This document shows, one piece after another, positions 46,201-55,100 of a stretch of DNA of 64,000 bases; position 1 is the stretch's first letter, and every line of letters begins with the position of its first letter. This DNA comes from Snuella lapsa. Its GTDB lineage: Bacteria > Bacteroidota > Bacteroidia > Flavobacteriales > Flavobacteriaceae. The notes under the pieces were generated by a model. It saw only the letters and a list, made by a program, of their open reading frames with translations. It was not told the DNA's origin and did no database searches. The stretch covers positions 25,195 through 89,194 of the forward strand of contig NZ_BAABCY010000063.1 of NCBI RefSeq assembly GCF_039539345.1. The letters are read 5' to 3'. The translations under genes and the position numbers were made by a program.

Positions 46201-46379
46201 CCTCTTTTGGAGTCAATTATTACTTATCCGGACTACATAGTTATGCGGCAGGCGATCCATTGCCCATTCCAGACTTTGTATATTATATTGTTACTTTTAT
46301 GTTACTTCTGGCTTTGTCCGTGGTTATAAAAAACAGAAAAACGAAGCACCTCAACAAGTCAAATCAAAATATCTTATAA
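43227..46379 (+). CDS. fused cytochrome c maturation protein ResB-CcsA (CcsBA)
   Basis: Inner-membrane heme exporter/lyase of the System II pathway, attaching heme to CxxCH motifs in the periplasm. The N-terminal half is ResB/CcsB-like (TRVALMVLLAFATAMAIATF, then large periplasmic beta region to about 430). The C-terminal half is CcsA with the heme-binding WWD-type loop WGRYWAWDPKETWALIS and conserved periplasmic histidines. 1050 residues. It follows nrfA by 87 nt and presumably serves the nine hemes of NrfHA. The fusion is known in Bacteroidota and epsilonproteobacteria. Confidence 0.92.
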   Translation: MKFLFKLITSTRVALMVLLAFATAMAIATFIENDYGTTTAWALIYNTWWFELLMVLLCFNFIANIFTYKLYRKEKWAVLLFHLGFIVIIIGAGITRFTSYSGIMRIREGAASNTIISDVNYLRLTLSNGSETKSIEKRKNFSAAKDNTFTLNTHFNNIPISVSFESYIPDALPVIKPNSENGSPLLEITVAGDNGKETIFLKKGEVQSIGSHQHKIGFEGNSENTIDIHEHNGELALIAPQTIDFFIMASQKAGTLVKDSLHPIELKTLYRSGDFSFVPLAYHPKGEIVLKSGTENQKENDKNLDDAILISVSAQGEKKTVPILYREGFLPTEHPVKIGNLDGSISYGAKKLHTPFSIHLKDFQLERYPGSTSPSSYASEVVVVDDHQKLPHRIFMNNVLDYEGYRFFQASYDSDELGTVLSVNHDRPGTYTTYLGYFLMSIGMFFTLFGKGTRFQAVNKKLKKLKTVSSLFIAIALFLGNDTNLFSQTPSSDVTSQQIISENHSNKFGRLLVQDLDGRIKPMHTLASEFLRKLSGKLYYKFHQPDGTTSRMDANQTFLAMHTAPTIWQNIPIIKIDQKKGGDLFNSFSPNNENLISFKDLLQSDGSYLLSEAVEISNQKKPAERSEFDKEILKVDERFNILYNVFSGNYFKVFPNKLDTNNTWFSYNHHFNDFPEEDGKFAKTITQAYFKDILSKQWHEADEKLAYISTYQKELGKEIIPSDKHIEAELWYNKMNLNFWLFQYFFSLGLLALIIAITKIFSQKKALLYLWNTLIILSLIGFLVFGGNIILRWYVAQHAPWSNGYEMLIFVAWCVLLCGIVTYKKSDFTLPLATLFGGALLFVSYLDWLNPEITNLMPVLKSYWLKIHVATIVSSYAPLALAALIAVMALLLFLFGNKNNNALNVKIKELTYISELAITIGLFLLSIGTFLGGVWANESWGRYWAWDPKETWALISMMVYAVILHLRLIPGLKSAITLHIAAMFGFWSIIMTSFGVNYYLSGLHSYAAGDPLPIPDFVYYIVTFMLLLALSVVIKNRKTKHLNKSNQNIL

Positions 46380-46555
46380 CTACAAAGCGAAAAATACTTA
46401 CAAGAGCACTTTACAAACGATCCTTCGTTAATAAATTTTCATTTCTTTGCACCATTTATAAAAAGAGGGCACTTTTATATATTTATGAAACAGCCCTTTT
46501 AAACAAACTACTTTTGTACTTTTAGGCACTTAATAATTTTAATCATGCTTATATT

Positions 46556-48127
46556 ATGAACATATTCTTGCGTTTGTTAATAATCTCTTACTTCATTTTT
46601 AGCTGCAATAATAAACCTCATACAGATTCTAACAAACCCAATATTATTTTAATATATGCCGACGATTTGGGAAAAGGCCTTCTTGGACATGAGGGCCAAT
46701 CAATAATCAAAACACCCAATATAGATCGGTTAGCCGAAGAAGGCATGCGCTTTGAAAATGCCTATGCCGGTATGCTTTGTGCGCCCTCTCGCGCATCACT
46801 TATCTCAGGGAAACACGATTGCCATGAAACCGCATTTGAAATTACGCCTGCGGGTATCTATAAAAAGATAAGTTCAGCCAATACGCCTGTCGATTCTATC
46901 CAGAAGACTCTAAACAATGTCCTTTCTCCAATTCCCAATAACCAAGTATTTCTAGGACAAGTAGCAAAGGAAGCAGGATATATTACAGGACAAATAGGCA
47001 AACTGGAATGGGGCTTTGCAGCTACCGATCAACAAATGAAACGCCATGGTTGGGATTACTATTATGGATACTTAGACCACATACGTGCTCACGGCTTCTA
47101 CCCTCCCTTCCTTTTTGAAAACGGAAAGGCAGTTAGCATTGAGGGCAATACGCTTGCCGACTGCGGAAAATCACATGAACCTGAAACGTCGGGTGCCTAT
47201 AAACAACGCTGGGATATGACAGGTAAAGCAACCTACTCACAGACCCTGTTTATGGAAAAAGCTCTGGACTTTATCTCTACACATAAGAACCAGCCCTTCC
47301 TTTTATACTTTCCAACGCAATTGCCCCATGGGCCAGTGTCCATTCCGAAGGTAAACACCATCTATGAAAATGACGATCGGTTAACCCAAATAGAAAAGGA
47401 GTATGCCTCTATGGTGACCTTACTGGATGACAATGTGGGACAAATTATGCAGCACCTCAAAGCCCTCAATATTGACGACAATACCATTGTTATATTTACG
47501 TCAGACAATGGTCATGAAATATATTACGCCAAAGAAGGACGTGTGCATAAGCCTTATGCGAATATGAAAACCAAAGAAGTTTTTGATAACCTTGAACATA
47601 AATATTACAGTGAACTAGCAGGAGATGTATTTAACGGCAATGACGGTAGAGCCGGCATGAAGCGCAGCAACTTACAAGGCGGCATAGAAGTACCATTACT
47701 TATCAGGTGGCCAAAAATGATCAAAGGCGGTACCACATCGCAACGCTTAACAGCCAACTACGATATCCTGATGACTATAGCCGATATTACTGGGTTTTCC
47801 AAACCCCATACTACCGATGGCAAATCCTTTTATAACGAACTGGATAGCATTCAGCCCGCATACGAACATGAATTTGTTGTGTATTCTTCTTTTGAAGGCC
47901 CCACACTAATCACAAATGATGGTTGGAAAATTAGATCCTACCTTAAAAAAGATGTTTTTGAACTCTATTATTTGCCTGAGGACTATCGGGAAAAAAACAA
48001 TCTATCAGACTCATTTCCCGAAAAACTTGAAACACTTAAAACCAAACTTTTTAGAGCATGCGACAATGATTTTGAGAATGGCCTATTTAGCGGAAAGAAT
48101 TATGTAAAACTAAAAGAGAATGACTGA
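46556..48127 (+). CDS. lipoprotein sulfatase, formylglycine-dependent (S1 family)
   Basis: Type I sulfatase that hydrolyses sulfate esters, probably on algal polysaccharide. The lipobox is YFIFSC (Cys17). The metal motif ADDLG (D36, D37) is followed by the modification motif CAPSRASLISG with Cys75 expected to be oxidised to formylglycine. Later FTSDNGHE supplies further metal ligands. Length 523. Not adjacent to the GH95/110/35 genes (18 kb away), so a joint pathway is only a suggestion. A sulfatase-maturing enzyme is not in the window. Confidence 0.9.
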   Translation: MNIFLRLLIISYFIFSCNNKPHTDSNKPNIILIYADDLGKGLLGHEGQSIIKTPNIDRLAEEGMRFENAYAGMLCAPSRASLISGKHDCHETAFEITPAGIYKKISSANTPVDSIQKTLNNVLSPIPNNQVFLGQVAKEAGYITGQIGKLEWGFAATDQQMKRHGWDYYYGYLDHIRAHGFYPPFLFENGKAVSIEGNTLADCGKSHEPETSGAYKQRWDMTGKATYSQTLFMEKALDFISTHKNQPFLLYFPTQLPHGPVSIPKVNTIYENDDRLTQIEKEYASMVTLLDDNVGQIMQHLKALNIDDNTIVIFTSDNGHEIYYAKEGRVHKPYANMKTKEVFDNLEHKYYSELAGDVFNGNDGRAGMKRSNLQGGIEVPLLIRWPKMIKGGTTSQRLTANYDILMTIADITGFSKPHTTDGKSFYNELDSIQPAYEHEFVVYSSFEGPTLITNDGWKIRSYLKKDVFELYYLPEDYREKNNLSDSFPEKLETLKTKLFRACDNDFENGLFSGKNYVKLKEND

Positions 48128-48134
48128 GAAAAAA

Positions 48135-48236
48135 TGCCATCCTGAAGAAAATGAAGAATCTATTGCAATTTAAAATTTTGCTTTTCAGCAGGGTAAGATC
48201 CTTCGCTTCTCTAAACTCTGTTCTGAACAAGACAAC
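48135..48236. repeat. degenerate REP/MITE-like inverted element between convergent genes
   Basis: Arms include GAAGAATCT (48153-48161) and AGATCCTTC (48196-48204), complementary with one mismatch, in a context (TGCCATCCTGA... and ...TTCTGAACAAGACAA) that resembles dispersed flavobacterial intergenic repeats. It sits between the sulfatase and PBP1A stop codons. No open frame. Confidence 0.35.
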
Positions 48237-48257
48237 TCACTTTTCTGATCTTTTTAG

Positions 48258-50597
48258 TTAAAATTCCAGATCATCAGGCAACTCATCTACCGAATCGTCT
48301 ATAATATTTTTGTCAGAAGCCTTAGAACAATCCACATTGATGGAAAGCTCTAGCGGAGCTTCAAACTCCTCTTTAGATATACTTAGTGTTTCATCGGCAT
48401 AACAACTTTTCATATATATTCCCCAAATTGGCAAGGCCATTGTCGCTCCCTGTCCATAATCAATAGTTTTAAAATGAACCGATCGGTCTTCGGCACCTAC
48501 CCAAACACCCGTTACCAAATTGGGCACCATGCCCATAAACCAACCATCACTCTGGTTTTGGGTAGTTCCAGTTTTTCCGGCTATAGCATTCTCAAACTTA
48601 TAAGGATAGCCTGTAACAACTTTCTTATAGGCAGCACTAGTAGCCCCTCCATGTCTTAAGCGTATACCAGACCCACCTTGTGTCACCCCTTCTAAAAGCT
48701 TAACGGTTACATAAGCCGCTTCTTCACTCAATACATCACGTGTTTCTGGTTTAAACTGATATAATACCGTACCATTTTTATCTTCAATAGCTGTTACCAA
48801 AACAGGCTTTGTATAAACGCCTTTATTAGCAAACGTGGCATAAGCTCCTACCATTTCATACACACTTAGGTCTGCCGTTCCCAATGCTATAGAAGGCACT
48901 GGAGGTATCTCGGACTCTATGCCCAACTTTCTTGCCAGATCCACCACTGTCTGGGGACCGACCTTATCCATTAACCTTGCTGTTACCGTATTAACCGAAT
49001 TGGCCAGGGCTTCTTTTAAAGTTCTTACCCCACCATATTCGTCACCCGAATTCTTAGGACACCATTCTTCTGGGTTTCCATACTTACCTTTTTCAATACA
49101 AAAAGGTGTATCAGGTAATTCATCGCAGGGCGATAAGTGCAGTTGGTCTATAGCCGTTGCGTAAACAAACGGTTTAAATGTTGAGCCTACCTGACGTTTA
49201 CCTTGGCCAACCATGTCGTACTGGAAGTGCCTGTAATTAATTCCGCCTACCCAAGCTTTTACATGACCAGTCTGTGGATCCATAGACATCATGCCCGTTC
49301 TTAAAAACGATTTGTAATAACGCATGGAATCTATAGGCTTCATAATAGTATCTATCTCTGAAGGCTTACCATCCTTCCAAGCGAAAATTGACATAGGAAT
49401 AGCCTTATAGAAAGATGCCTTTATTTCTTCATCCGGTTTCTTTAAATCATATTTCATGTGTCTCCAACGCTCAGACTTTTTAATGGACTTACGCATTAAG
49501 GTATCGATGGCTCCAGATGTTAATTCTAAAAATGGTGCTGTTGGATTTCGTTTTGGTGTATTCTGGTTAAAAAACTCAGCTTGTAATCGTGGCATATGGG
49601 CCTGTACGGCATCCTCGGCATATTGCTGCATACGCGAGTCGATGGTGGTATATACTTTTAGTCCATCGTTGTACAAATTATATTTTGTGCCATCTGGTTT
49701 TGGATTGTTGTTAATCCAATCCTTCATAAAGCCATCCAAATACCCTCTAAAGTATGTTGCAATGCCTTCTCGATGAGACTCTGGCGAGTAGTTTAAATCC
49801 AATTCTGTTTGTTGTAGAGAGTCCTTAACGGCTTCTTCTATATAACCATACTTTGCCATTTGAGCCAATACTACATTACGACGTTCTCGTGTTAGCTCTG
49901 CCCGCCTTCGTGGATTAAATAATGACGAATTCTTAAACATACCCACCAACATAGCCGATTCCTTTAAATCCAAATCATTAGGCTCCTTACCAAAATAGAT
50001 ACGGGCTGCACTACGAATACCGTCGGCATTATTTAAGAAATCATAAATATTAAAATATTGTGCTATGATCTCTTCTTTGGTATATTGACGCTCCAAACGA
50101 ATGGCAATGATCCACTCTTTAGCCTTTTGTAATACACGCTCTAAAATATTTTTGGAGCCTTCACCATGAAATAACTGCTTTGCCAATTGCTGCGAAATGG
50201 TACTGGCTCCTCCACCGCTTCCTAATTTTATAACAGCTCTTAAAGTGCCTCGGGCGTCAATCCCGGAATGCTCTTCAAAACGGGCATCTTCGGTAGCGAT
50301 AAGTGCATCTACCAAATGCTTTGGCAATTCGTCGTAACTTACTGGTGTTCTATTATCGTTAAAATAGAATTTCCCTAGTGTTTTGCTATCTGAAGAAATA
50401 ATCTCGGTGGCCAGATTGGTCTTTGGATTTTCTAAAACAGTATGATCGGGCATCTCCCCAAACATTCCCCATGAGGCCAACAGAAATAGAGTAGCTATAG
50501 ACAAAATCCCCACAGAGAATAGAATCCAAAACCAACGAACATACTTAGAAAAGTCTTGCGTAGGTTTTGTTTTTTTAGTTTGTTTTTTTGTTGCCAT
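48258..50597 (-). CDS. penicillin-binding protein 1A (bifunctional transglycosylase/transpeptidase)
   Basis: Peptidoglycan polymerase. ATG 50597 (MATKKQTKKTKP) is preferred to 50630. A cytoplasmic lysine-rich start precedes one membrane anchor (FWILFSVGILSIATLFLLASWGMF). Glycosyltransferase motifs: EDARFEEHSGIDARG and GGGASTISQQLAKQLF. Transpeptidase motifs: GSTFKPF (Ser and Lys), SVN and AGKTGTTQNQSDGWFMG. The C-terminus is a long acidic tail (NVDCSKASDKNIIDDSVDELPDDLEF). It follows gldH by 67 nt and ricT before that, a common flavobacterial order. I withhold mrcA because several PBP1 paralogues exist in the phylum. Confidence 0.94.
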   Translation of the reverse strand: MATKKQTKKTKPTQDFSKYVRWFWILFSVGILSIATLFLLASWGMFGEMPDHTVLENPKTNLATEIISSDSKTLGKFYFNDNRTPVSYDELPKHLVDALIATEDARFEEHSGIDARGTLRAVIKLGSGGGASTISQQLAKQLFHGEGSKNILERVLQKAKEWIIAIRLERQYTKEEIIAQYFNIYDFLNNADGIRSAARIYFGKEPNDLDLKESAMLVGMFKNSSLFNPRRRAELTRERRNVVLAQMAKYGYIEEAVKDSLQQTELDLNYSPESHREGIATYFRGYLDGFMKDWINNNPKPDGTKYNLYNDGLKVYTTIDSRMQQYAEDAVQAHMPRLQAEFFNQNTPKRNPTAPFLELTSGAIDTLMRKSIKKSERWRHMKYDLKKPDEEIKASFYKAIPMSIFAWKDGKPSEIDTIMKPIDSMRYYKSFLRTGMMSMDPQTGHVKAWVGGINYRHFQYDMVGQGKRQVGSTFKPFVYATAIDQLHLSPCDELPDTPFCIEKGKYGNPEEWCPKNSGDEYGGVRTLKEALANSVNTVTARLMDKVGPQTVVDLARKLGIESEIPPVPSIALGTADLSVYEMVGAYATFANKGVYTKPVLVTAIEDKNGTVLYQFKPETRDVLSEEAAYVTVKLLEGVTQGGSGIRLRHGGATSAAYKKVVTGYPYKFENAIAGKTGTTQNQSDGWFMGMVPNLVTGVWVGAEDRSVHFKTIDYGQGATMALPIWGIYMKSCYADETLSISKEEFEAPLELSINVDCSKASDKNIIDDSVDELPDDLEF

Positions 50598-50664
50598 GTA
50601 ACTTTTTATATTAAATACTTCTCGATACAATTCTGATAAAAACCAGAACCGCTCAAAGTGACAT

Positions 50665-51156
50665 TTATTTGATTAAAGGTCTTTCAATTCTAAAACCTAC
50701 ATCTGTAACGCCTTCAAGGTTAACAACACCATTTACCTTGCCATTTTCACGCATAGCATGTTGGATATTTACGGTATACGCCCCAGATTCATTAAATACG
50801 ACCTGTTCTTTATACCAAAGCTTATTCTCCTTAACATCGGTATATCCATCTCCCAAAAGCTTACCACTCGGGTCGGCCATTCTATACTCCAAAGTATCTT
50901 TTATTGTCTTACCATGTGGAAACACCATCTCAACAATTAAAAACAAATTGTTGAATTTATAAGCATTGGTATTCCGTAAATTAACGAACAAATTATAGGC
51001 TTGTATTGAATCTGGAGGGCTTACCTCAAAACTTACAATGGAATCTTTATGCCATCCATTAGCAGAAACAGGTTTGTAAACATCAAAAACACGATTTGAG
51101 TCACACGAAACAAAAGAAATAATCAAAAAAAATACAAATATACTATTTCTTAACAT
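50665..51156 (-). CDS. gldH: gliding motility lipoprotein GldH
   Basis: Lipoprotein (MLRNSIFVFFLIISFVSC, Cys18) of 163 residues required for gliding in Flavobacterium-type bacteria, one of the Gld proteins linked with the type IX secretion machinery. Recognised by overall sequence (ANGWHKDSIVSFEVSPPDS, NNLFLIVEMVFPHGKT, ADPSGKLLGDGYTD). It overlaps the upstream ricT gene by 14 nt and is followed by PBP1A. Presence of this gene supports the phylum assignment but does not by itself show that the cell glides. Confidence 0.9.
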   Translation of the reverse strand: MLRNSIFVFFLIISFVSCDSNRVFDVYKPVSANGWHKDSIVSFEVSPPDSIQAYNLFVNLRNTNAYKFNNLFLIVEMVFPHGKTIKDTLEYRMADPSGKLLGDGYTDVKENKLWYKEQVVFNESGAYTVNIQHAMRENGKVNGVVNLEGVTDVGFRIERPLIK

Positions 51157-52348
51157 TTTTGTTTCTTTGAGGTTTTCTTTTGTTATTAGTATTCTTTTTG
51201 TTTCTATTATTCCTGTTCCTATTATTTTTACGTTTTTTATTACGTTTTGGACTATCGAAACGTGTTAAACTATCTTGACCTACAACGTTTTCAAATGCTG
51301 CTTTAGTATCCTCGAGCAGATCGGAGGCATATTCTTCAAGGCTGGCAATGTGTTTATTATTTTTATTAGCTTCAATAATTTCGTTAGCCTGAACAGTGGT
51401 AATCTTATGCCAATGCATCCATTCGCCTTCATAGGCATACCACATATAACCTTTAAAAATATCGGTTTTTTGACAAACGGCAATACCTTTTTCTGTTTTA
51501 AGTTTTATATCGGTTTTAGGAAAATCCTTTAAGGCATCTAGATAAGTATCTAACTCATAATTTAAACAACATTTTAACTTGCCACATTGCCCGGCTAATT
51601 TTTGAGGGTTTAATGACAACTGTTGGTAGCGCGCAGCCGAAGTACTTACCGAACGAAAATCGGTTAACCAGGTAGAACAACATAACTCACGACCACAAGA
51701 ACCAATACCTCCAAGTCTTGAGGCTTCTTGACGAAACCCAACCTGCTTCATTTCAATTCGCGTTCTAAACTCACGTGCAAAAACTTTTATAAGCTCGCGG
51801 AAATCGACGCGTTCTTCAGCTGTGTAGTAAAATGTCGCTTTGCTTGCATCGCCTTGAAATTCAATATCTGAAATCTTCATTTGCAATTTTAAATCAATCG
51901 CAAACTGGCGTGCTCGCACTTTCATCGGTTCTTCTCTATCGCGTGCTTTTTGCCAAATATCGATATCTTTCTGACTTGCTTTACGGTAAATCTTTAGCAC
52001 CTCGTCCCCTTCAAATGCAATATTTTTTCGTTTCATTTGAACCCGGACCAACTCTCCCGTAAGGGTCACCATACCAATATCGTGTCCCGATTTTGCTTGT
52101 GTAGCAACAATATCTCCTATACTAAGTGTTAAGTCTTCTGGGTTTTTATAGTAATGCTTTCTCCCATTTTTAAAACGAACTTCAACCCAATTAAATGGTT
52201 TTTCACCACCAGGAAGTGCCATATTAGCAAGCCAATCGAATACGGTTAACTTATTGCAGCTATCGGTACCGCAAGTACCATTATTTCTACATCCTTTGGG
52301 CTGACCGTCTTTTCCAGTTGAACAACTGTTACAAGCCATCTTTTTCAA
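51143..52348 (-). CDS. PSP1-domain protein, RicT/YaaT-like
   Basis: 401-residue protein with the PSP1 core of RicT, part of the Ric complex that binds iron-sulphur clusters and supports RNA processing in Bacillus. Visible: the Cys-rich N-terminus (CNSCSTGKDGQPKGC then CGTDSC), and CGRELCCSTWLTDF followed by LAGQCGKLKCCLNYELD. These are the cluster-binding cysteines expected in the family. An unusual Lys/Arg/Asn-rich tail of about 35 residues ends the protein and may bind RNA. It overlaps gldH by 14 nt. The equivalent Ric partners are not in the window. Confidence 0.86.
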   Translation of the reverse strand: MKKMACNSCSTGKDGQPKGCRNNGTCGTDSCNKLTVFDWLANMALPGGEKPFNWVEVRFKNGRKHYYKNPEDLTLSIGDIVATQAKSGHDIGMVTLTGELVRVQMKRKNIAFEGDEVLKIYRKASQKDIDIWQKARDREEPMKVRARQFAIDLKLQMKISDIEFQGDASKATFYYTAEERVDFRELIKVFAREFRTRIEMKQVGFRQEASRLGGIGSCGRELCCSTWLTDFRSVSTSAARYQQLSLNPQKLAGQCGKLKCCLNYELDTYLDALKDFPKTDIKLKTEKGIAVCQKTDIFKGYMWYAYEGEWMHWHKITTVQANEIIEANKNNKHIASLEEYASDLLEDTKAAFENVVGQDSLTRFDSPKRNKKRKNNRNRNNRNKKNTNNKRKPQRNKNVKK

Positions 52349-52459
52349 TATATTGAATTCGTTAACACTTAAAAAAGCATTACGAATGAAGGTTAATAAT
52401 TAATTTTGCTTGGTAAAGATAAGATTTAAATACAGACTATTTAAATTGCTGAAAAATAA

Positions 52460-52690
52460 TTAAACCATCTTAACATCTATAATCTTTACTGGACATGCCT
52501 TTGAAGCGTTTTCACAGGTTTCAAAACTAAAATCGTCATGTATTTTTAAAGTATAAAAACCTTTTTTATCCTTAGCATGCAATAGCACAGATTTTCCATC
52601 TTTTTTCGACATTTGGAACTGTTCTGGTGCCAATTCCACACAGTAATTACACCCTATGCACTTGTTGCGTTGTAAGGTAACTATCACCAT
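52460..52690 (-). CDS. small [4Fe-4S] ferredoxin
   Basis: 76-residue single-cluster ferredoxin. Cluster ligands: C11, C14, C17 in KCIGCNYCVEL and C66 in KACPVKII, with an acidic surface. Its start overlaps the stop of trhP by 1 nt, so the two are co-translated. The link suggests it supplies electrons to, or supports, the iron-sulphur enzyme TrhP. C59 is an extra Cys not required for the single-cluster pattern. Confidence 0.85.
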   Translation of the reverse strand: MVIVTLQRNKCIGCNYCVELAPEQFQMSKKDGKSVLLHAKDKKGFYTLKIHDDFSFETCENASKACPVKIIDVKMV

Positions 52691-53934
52691 TAAGCTTCAA
52701 CTTTATTTTCAACAATCTTATATAATTTATCGGAAGGCCTAATTCTAAAAGGCAAGGGTATTGTTACAGAATCTCCTTTGGTGCCTTTCTCTTTTTTCTC
52801 ATTATTAACCAACATCTCGGCTACCTTAACTTCCTGGGCACCTGTCGTTTTCCCTGTAATCAAAATAGTATCACCAATTGCTACATCGTAAGCTTCTATT
52901 TTAAATTCCCCAATGTTAGCTTTTGGAAAAAAGTGCACACCTTTACCAATGTAAACTTTCTTTTGCGTAGCATGGGATCCCGAACCTTTACTCCATTCTC
53001 CTAATTTTTGCCCCAAGTAATAACCACTCCAAAAACCTCGGTTGTATACTGTTTCCAGTGTTTGCATCCACGAAATCACTTCTTCTTTGCTATAAGTGCC
53101 TGCCTCGATACTATCTATAGCTTCTCGATAGCATTTAATAACCTTAGCAACATACTCTGGTGCTCGTCCTCTCCCTTCAATTTTTAAAACCTTTATACCG
53201 GCATCGACTACCTCATCTAAAAAATCAATGGTACATAAATCTTTTGGCGACATGATATACTCATTATCGAGCTCCATTTCAAAACCAGTTTCCTGATCGA
53301 TTACGGTGTATTTTTTTCTGCAATTTTGTTTACAGGCACCGCGATTAGCCGAAGAGTTCTGCGAATGCAAACTCATATAGCACTTACCCGAAACAGCCAT
53401 ACAAATTGCCCCATGCCCGAAAATTTCGATTTCAACAAGGCGCCCCGAAGGTCCCTTTATTTGTTCTTTCTCAATTTGTTCGGTAATCTTCTTTACTTGG
53501 CGCAAGCTAAGCTCACGACTTAACACCATCGTATCTGCAAAAAGCGCATAAAATTTAACTGTTTCAATATTCGTGATATTTATTTGGGTAGAGATATGCA
53601 CTTCCATTCCCAACTCACGTGCCATTGCTATTACTGCTTGATCCATAGCTATTACAGCAGTAATATCCGCCTCTTTTGCCTTTTTAATTAAGGTTTTAAC
53701 AATCGACAAATCATGATCGTAAACAATGGTATTTAAGGTTAAATAACTGCGAACATTTTTAGCCTTACAACGATCTGAAATCTCTTGAAGGTCATCCAAA
53801 GTAAAATTGATAGATGCCCTTGCCCGCATATTTAATTGCTCAACACCAAAATAAACCGAATTGGCTCCGTTATCTAAGGCAGCCTGTAAGGATTCAAAAT
53901 TACCCGCAGGTGCCATCAACTCTATTTTTTGCAT
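52690..53934 (-). CDS. trhP: U32 family protein, tRNA uridine hydroxylation factor TrhP
   Basis: 414-residue U32 family protein homologous to YegQ/TrhP, which with prephenate makes 5-hydroxyuridine at tRNA position 34. The U32 signature is visible as EIFGHGAICMAVSGKCYMSLHSQ with nearby Cys residues (RGACKQNCRKKY) that likely bind an iron-sulphur cluster. The name peptidase is historical. The context (ferredoxin overlapping its end, and trhO 10 nt upstream, both in the same direction) strongly supports the tRNA role. Confidence 0.88.
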   Translation of the reverse strand: MQKIELMAPAGNFESLQAALDNGANSVYFGVEQLNMRARASINFTLDDLQEISDRCKAKNVRSYLTLNTIVYDHDLSIVKTLIKKAKEADITAVIAMDQAVIAMARELGMEVHISTQINITNIETVKFYALFADTMVLSRELSLRQVKKITEQIEKEQIKGPSGRLVEIEIFGHGAICMAVSGKCYMSLHSQNSSANRGACKQNCRKKYTVIDQETGFEMELDNEYIMSPKDLCTIDFLDEVVDAGIKVLKIEGRGRAPEYVAKVIKCYREAIDSIEAGTYSKEEVISWMQTLETVYNRGFWSGYYLGQKLGEWSKGSGSHATQKKVYIGKGVHFFPKANIGEFKIEAYDVAIGDTILITGKTTGAQEVKVAEMLVNNEKKEKGTKGDSVTIPLPFRIRPSDKLYKIVENKVEA

Positions 53935-53943
53935 ATCAATAAG

Positions 53944-55017
53944 TTATTGTTTGTTGGGCTTAAGAACTTCAAAAATGTTTCTTAGATCTTTTTTATAGGG
54001 TAAATGGTCTGCTCGCCCTTTCTTAAATATATCATTACTATTCCCTTGTCCTTTTCTTAAAGCTTTTTGCTCTTCATAGGGCAATGCATGTATCTCTTTA
54101 CAGGTAACAGAACAGCAATTGTTCATCTCTTGTTTACAATCATCACATTGAATAAAAAGTAAATGGCACGCATCGTTTGCACAATTGGTATGTACATCGG
54201 CCGGTTTCCCACATTGATGGCATTGTGCAATAACATCATCACTGATCTTTTCGGCACGGCGCTCATCGAATACAAAATTCTTTCCAATGAATTTATTCTC
54301 TATATTTTGCTCTTTAACCTGGCGCGTGTATTCTATTATACCTCCTTCTAACTGGTATACATTCTTAAACCCTTTATGCTTAAAATATGCGCTTGCTTTC
54401 TCGCACCGAATACCCCCGGTACAATACATGACCAAATTTTTATCTTCTTTATGGTCCTTTAAATCGTCCTCAATAATATCTAACGACTCTCTAAACGTAT
54501 CCACATCGGGTGTTATCGCATTTTTAAAATGTCCTATCTCACTTTCATAGTGGTTACGCATATCGACAAGGACCGTGTTTTCGTCTTCAATAAGCGCATT
54601 AAAATCGTTGGCTCCAACATGCACTCCTTTATTGGTAACATCAAAGGTTTCATCATTTAAACCATCTGCTACAATTTTACTGCGCACTTTTACCTTCAGT
54701 TTCAAAAAGGACATATTGTCCTGCTCTACTGCAATGTTTAAACGAATACCTTTCAAAAAATCTATGGTATCTAAATGGGATTTAAACGCATTAAACCGAT
54801 CGGCTGGAAGTGACAATTGTGCATTTATGCCCTCTGCGGCCACATAAATACGTCCTAAAACGTCTAACTGGTCCCAAACAACGAACAGGTGATCTCTAAA
54901 TTCTTGCGGATTGGCAATCTTGGCGTACTGATAAAAAGAAAGCGTTAATCGATCTTTGCCTGCTTTCTCGATTAATTCTACTCTTTCTTTAGCACTTAAT
55001 TTATTGTACAGTTGCAT
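53944..55017 (-). CDS. trhO: oxygen-dependent tRNA uridine(34) hydroxylase TrhO
   Basis: 357-residue rhodanese-family protein homologous to YceA/TrhO, which hydroxylates U34 of tRNA in an oxygen-dependent way. The N-terminal acylphosphatase-like domain carries AAEGINAQLSLP. The rhodanese loop is MYCTGGIRCEKAS with catalytic Cys199. The C-terminal Cys-rich segment (CHQCGKPADVHTNCANDACH, then CDDCKQ) is probably a zinc site. First gene of trhO-trhP-ferredoxin, so both known routes to 5-hydroxyuridine are in one operon. Confidence 0.93.
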   Translation of the reverse strand: MQLYNKLSAKERVELIEKAGKDRLTLSFYQYAKIANPQEFRDHLFVVWDQLDVLGRIYVAAEGINAQLSLPADRFNAFKSHLDTIDFLKGIRLNIAVEQDNMSFLKLKVKVRSKIVADGLNDETFDVTNKGVHVGANDFNALIEDENTVLVDMRNHYESEIGHFKNAITPDVDTFRESLDIIEDDLKDHKEDKNLVMYCTGGIRCEKASAYFKHKGFKNVYQLEGGIIEYTRQVKEQNIENKFIGKNFVFDERRAEKISDDVIAQCHQCGKPADVHTNCANDACHLLFIQCDDCKQEMNNCCSVTCKEIHALPYEEQKALRKGQGNSNDIFKKGRADHLPYKKDLRNIFEVLKPNKQ

Positions 55018-55100
55018 GCTATACTAATATTTAAGGTTAAAAAATATTTTAAAGCCGCAAAATTACAATTTTTACTAGGAGCTAACAATTTATGAAACAT

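Noticed and set aside
46556..48127. Sulfatase as part of the GH95/110/35 operon
   Set aside because: It is 18 kb away, on the opposite strand, with unrelated genes in between.
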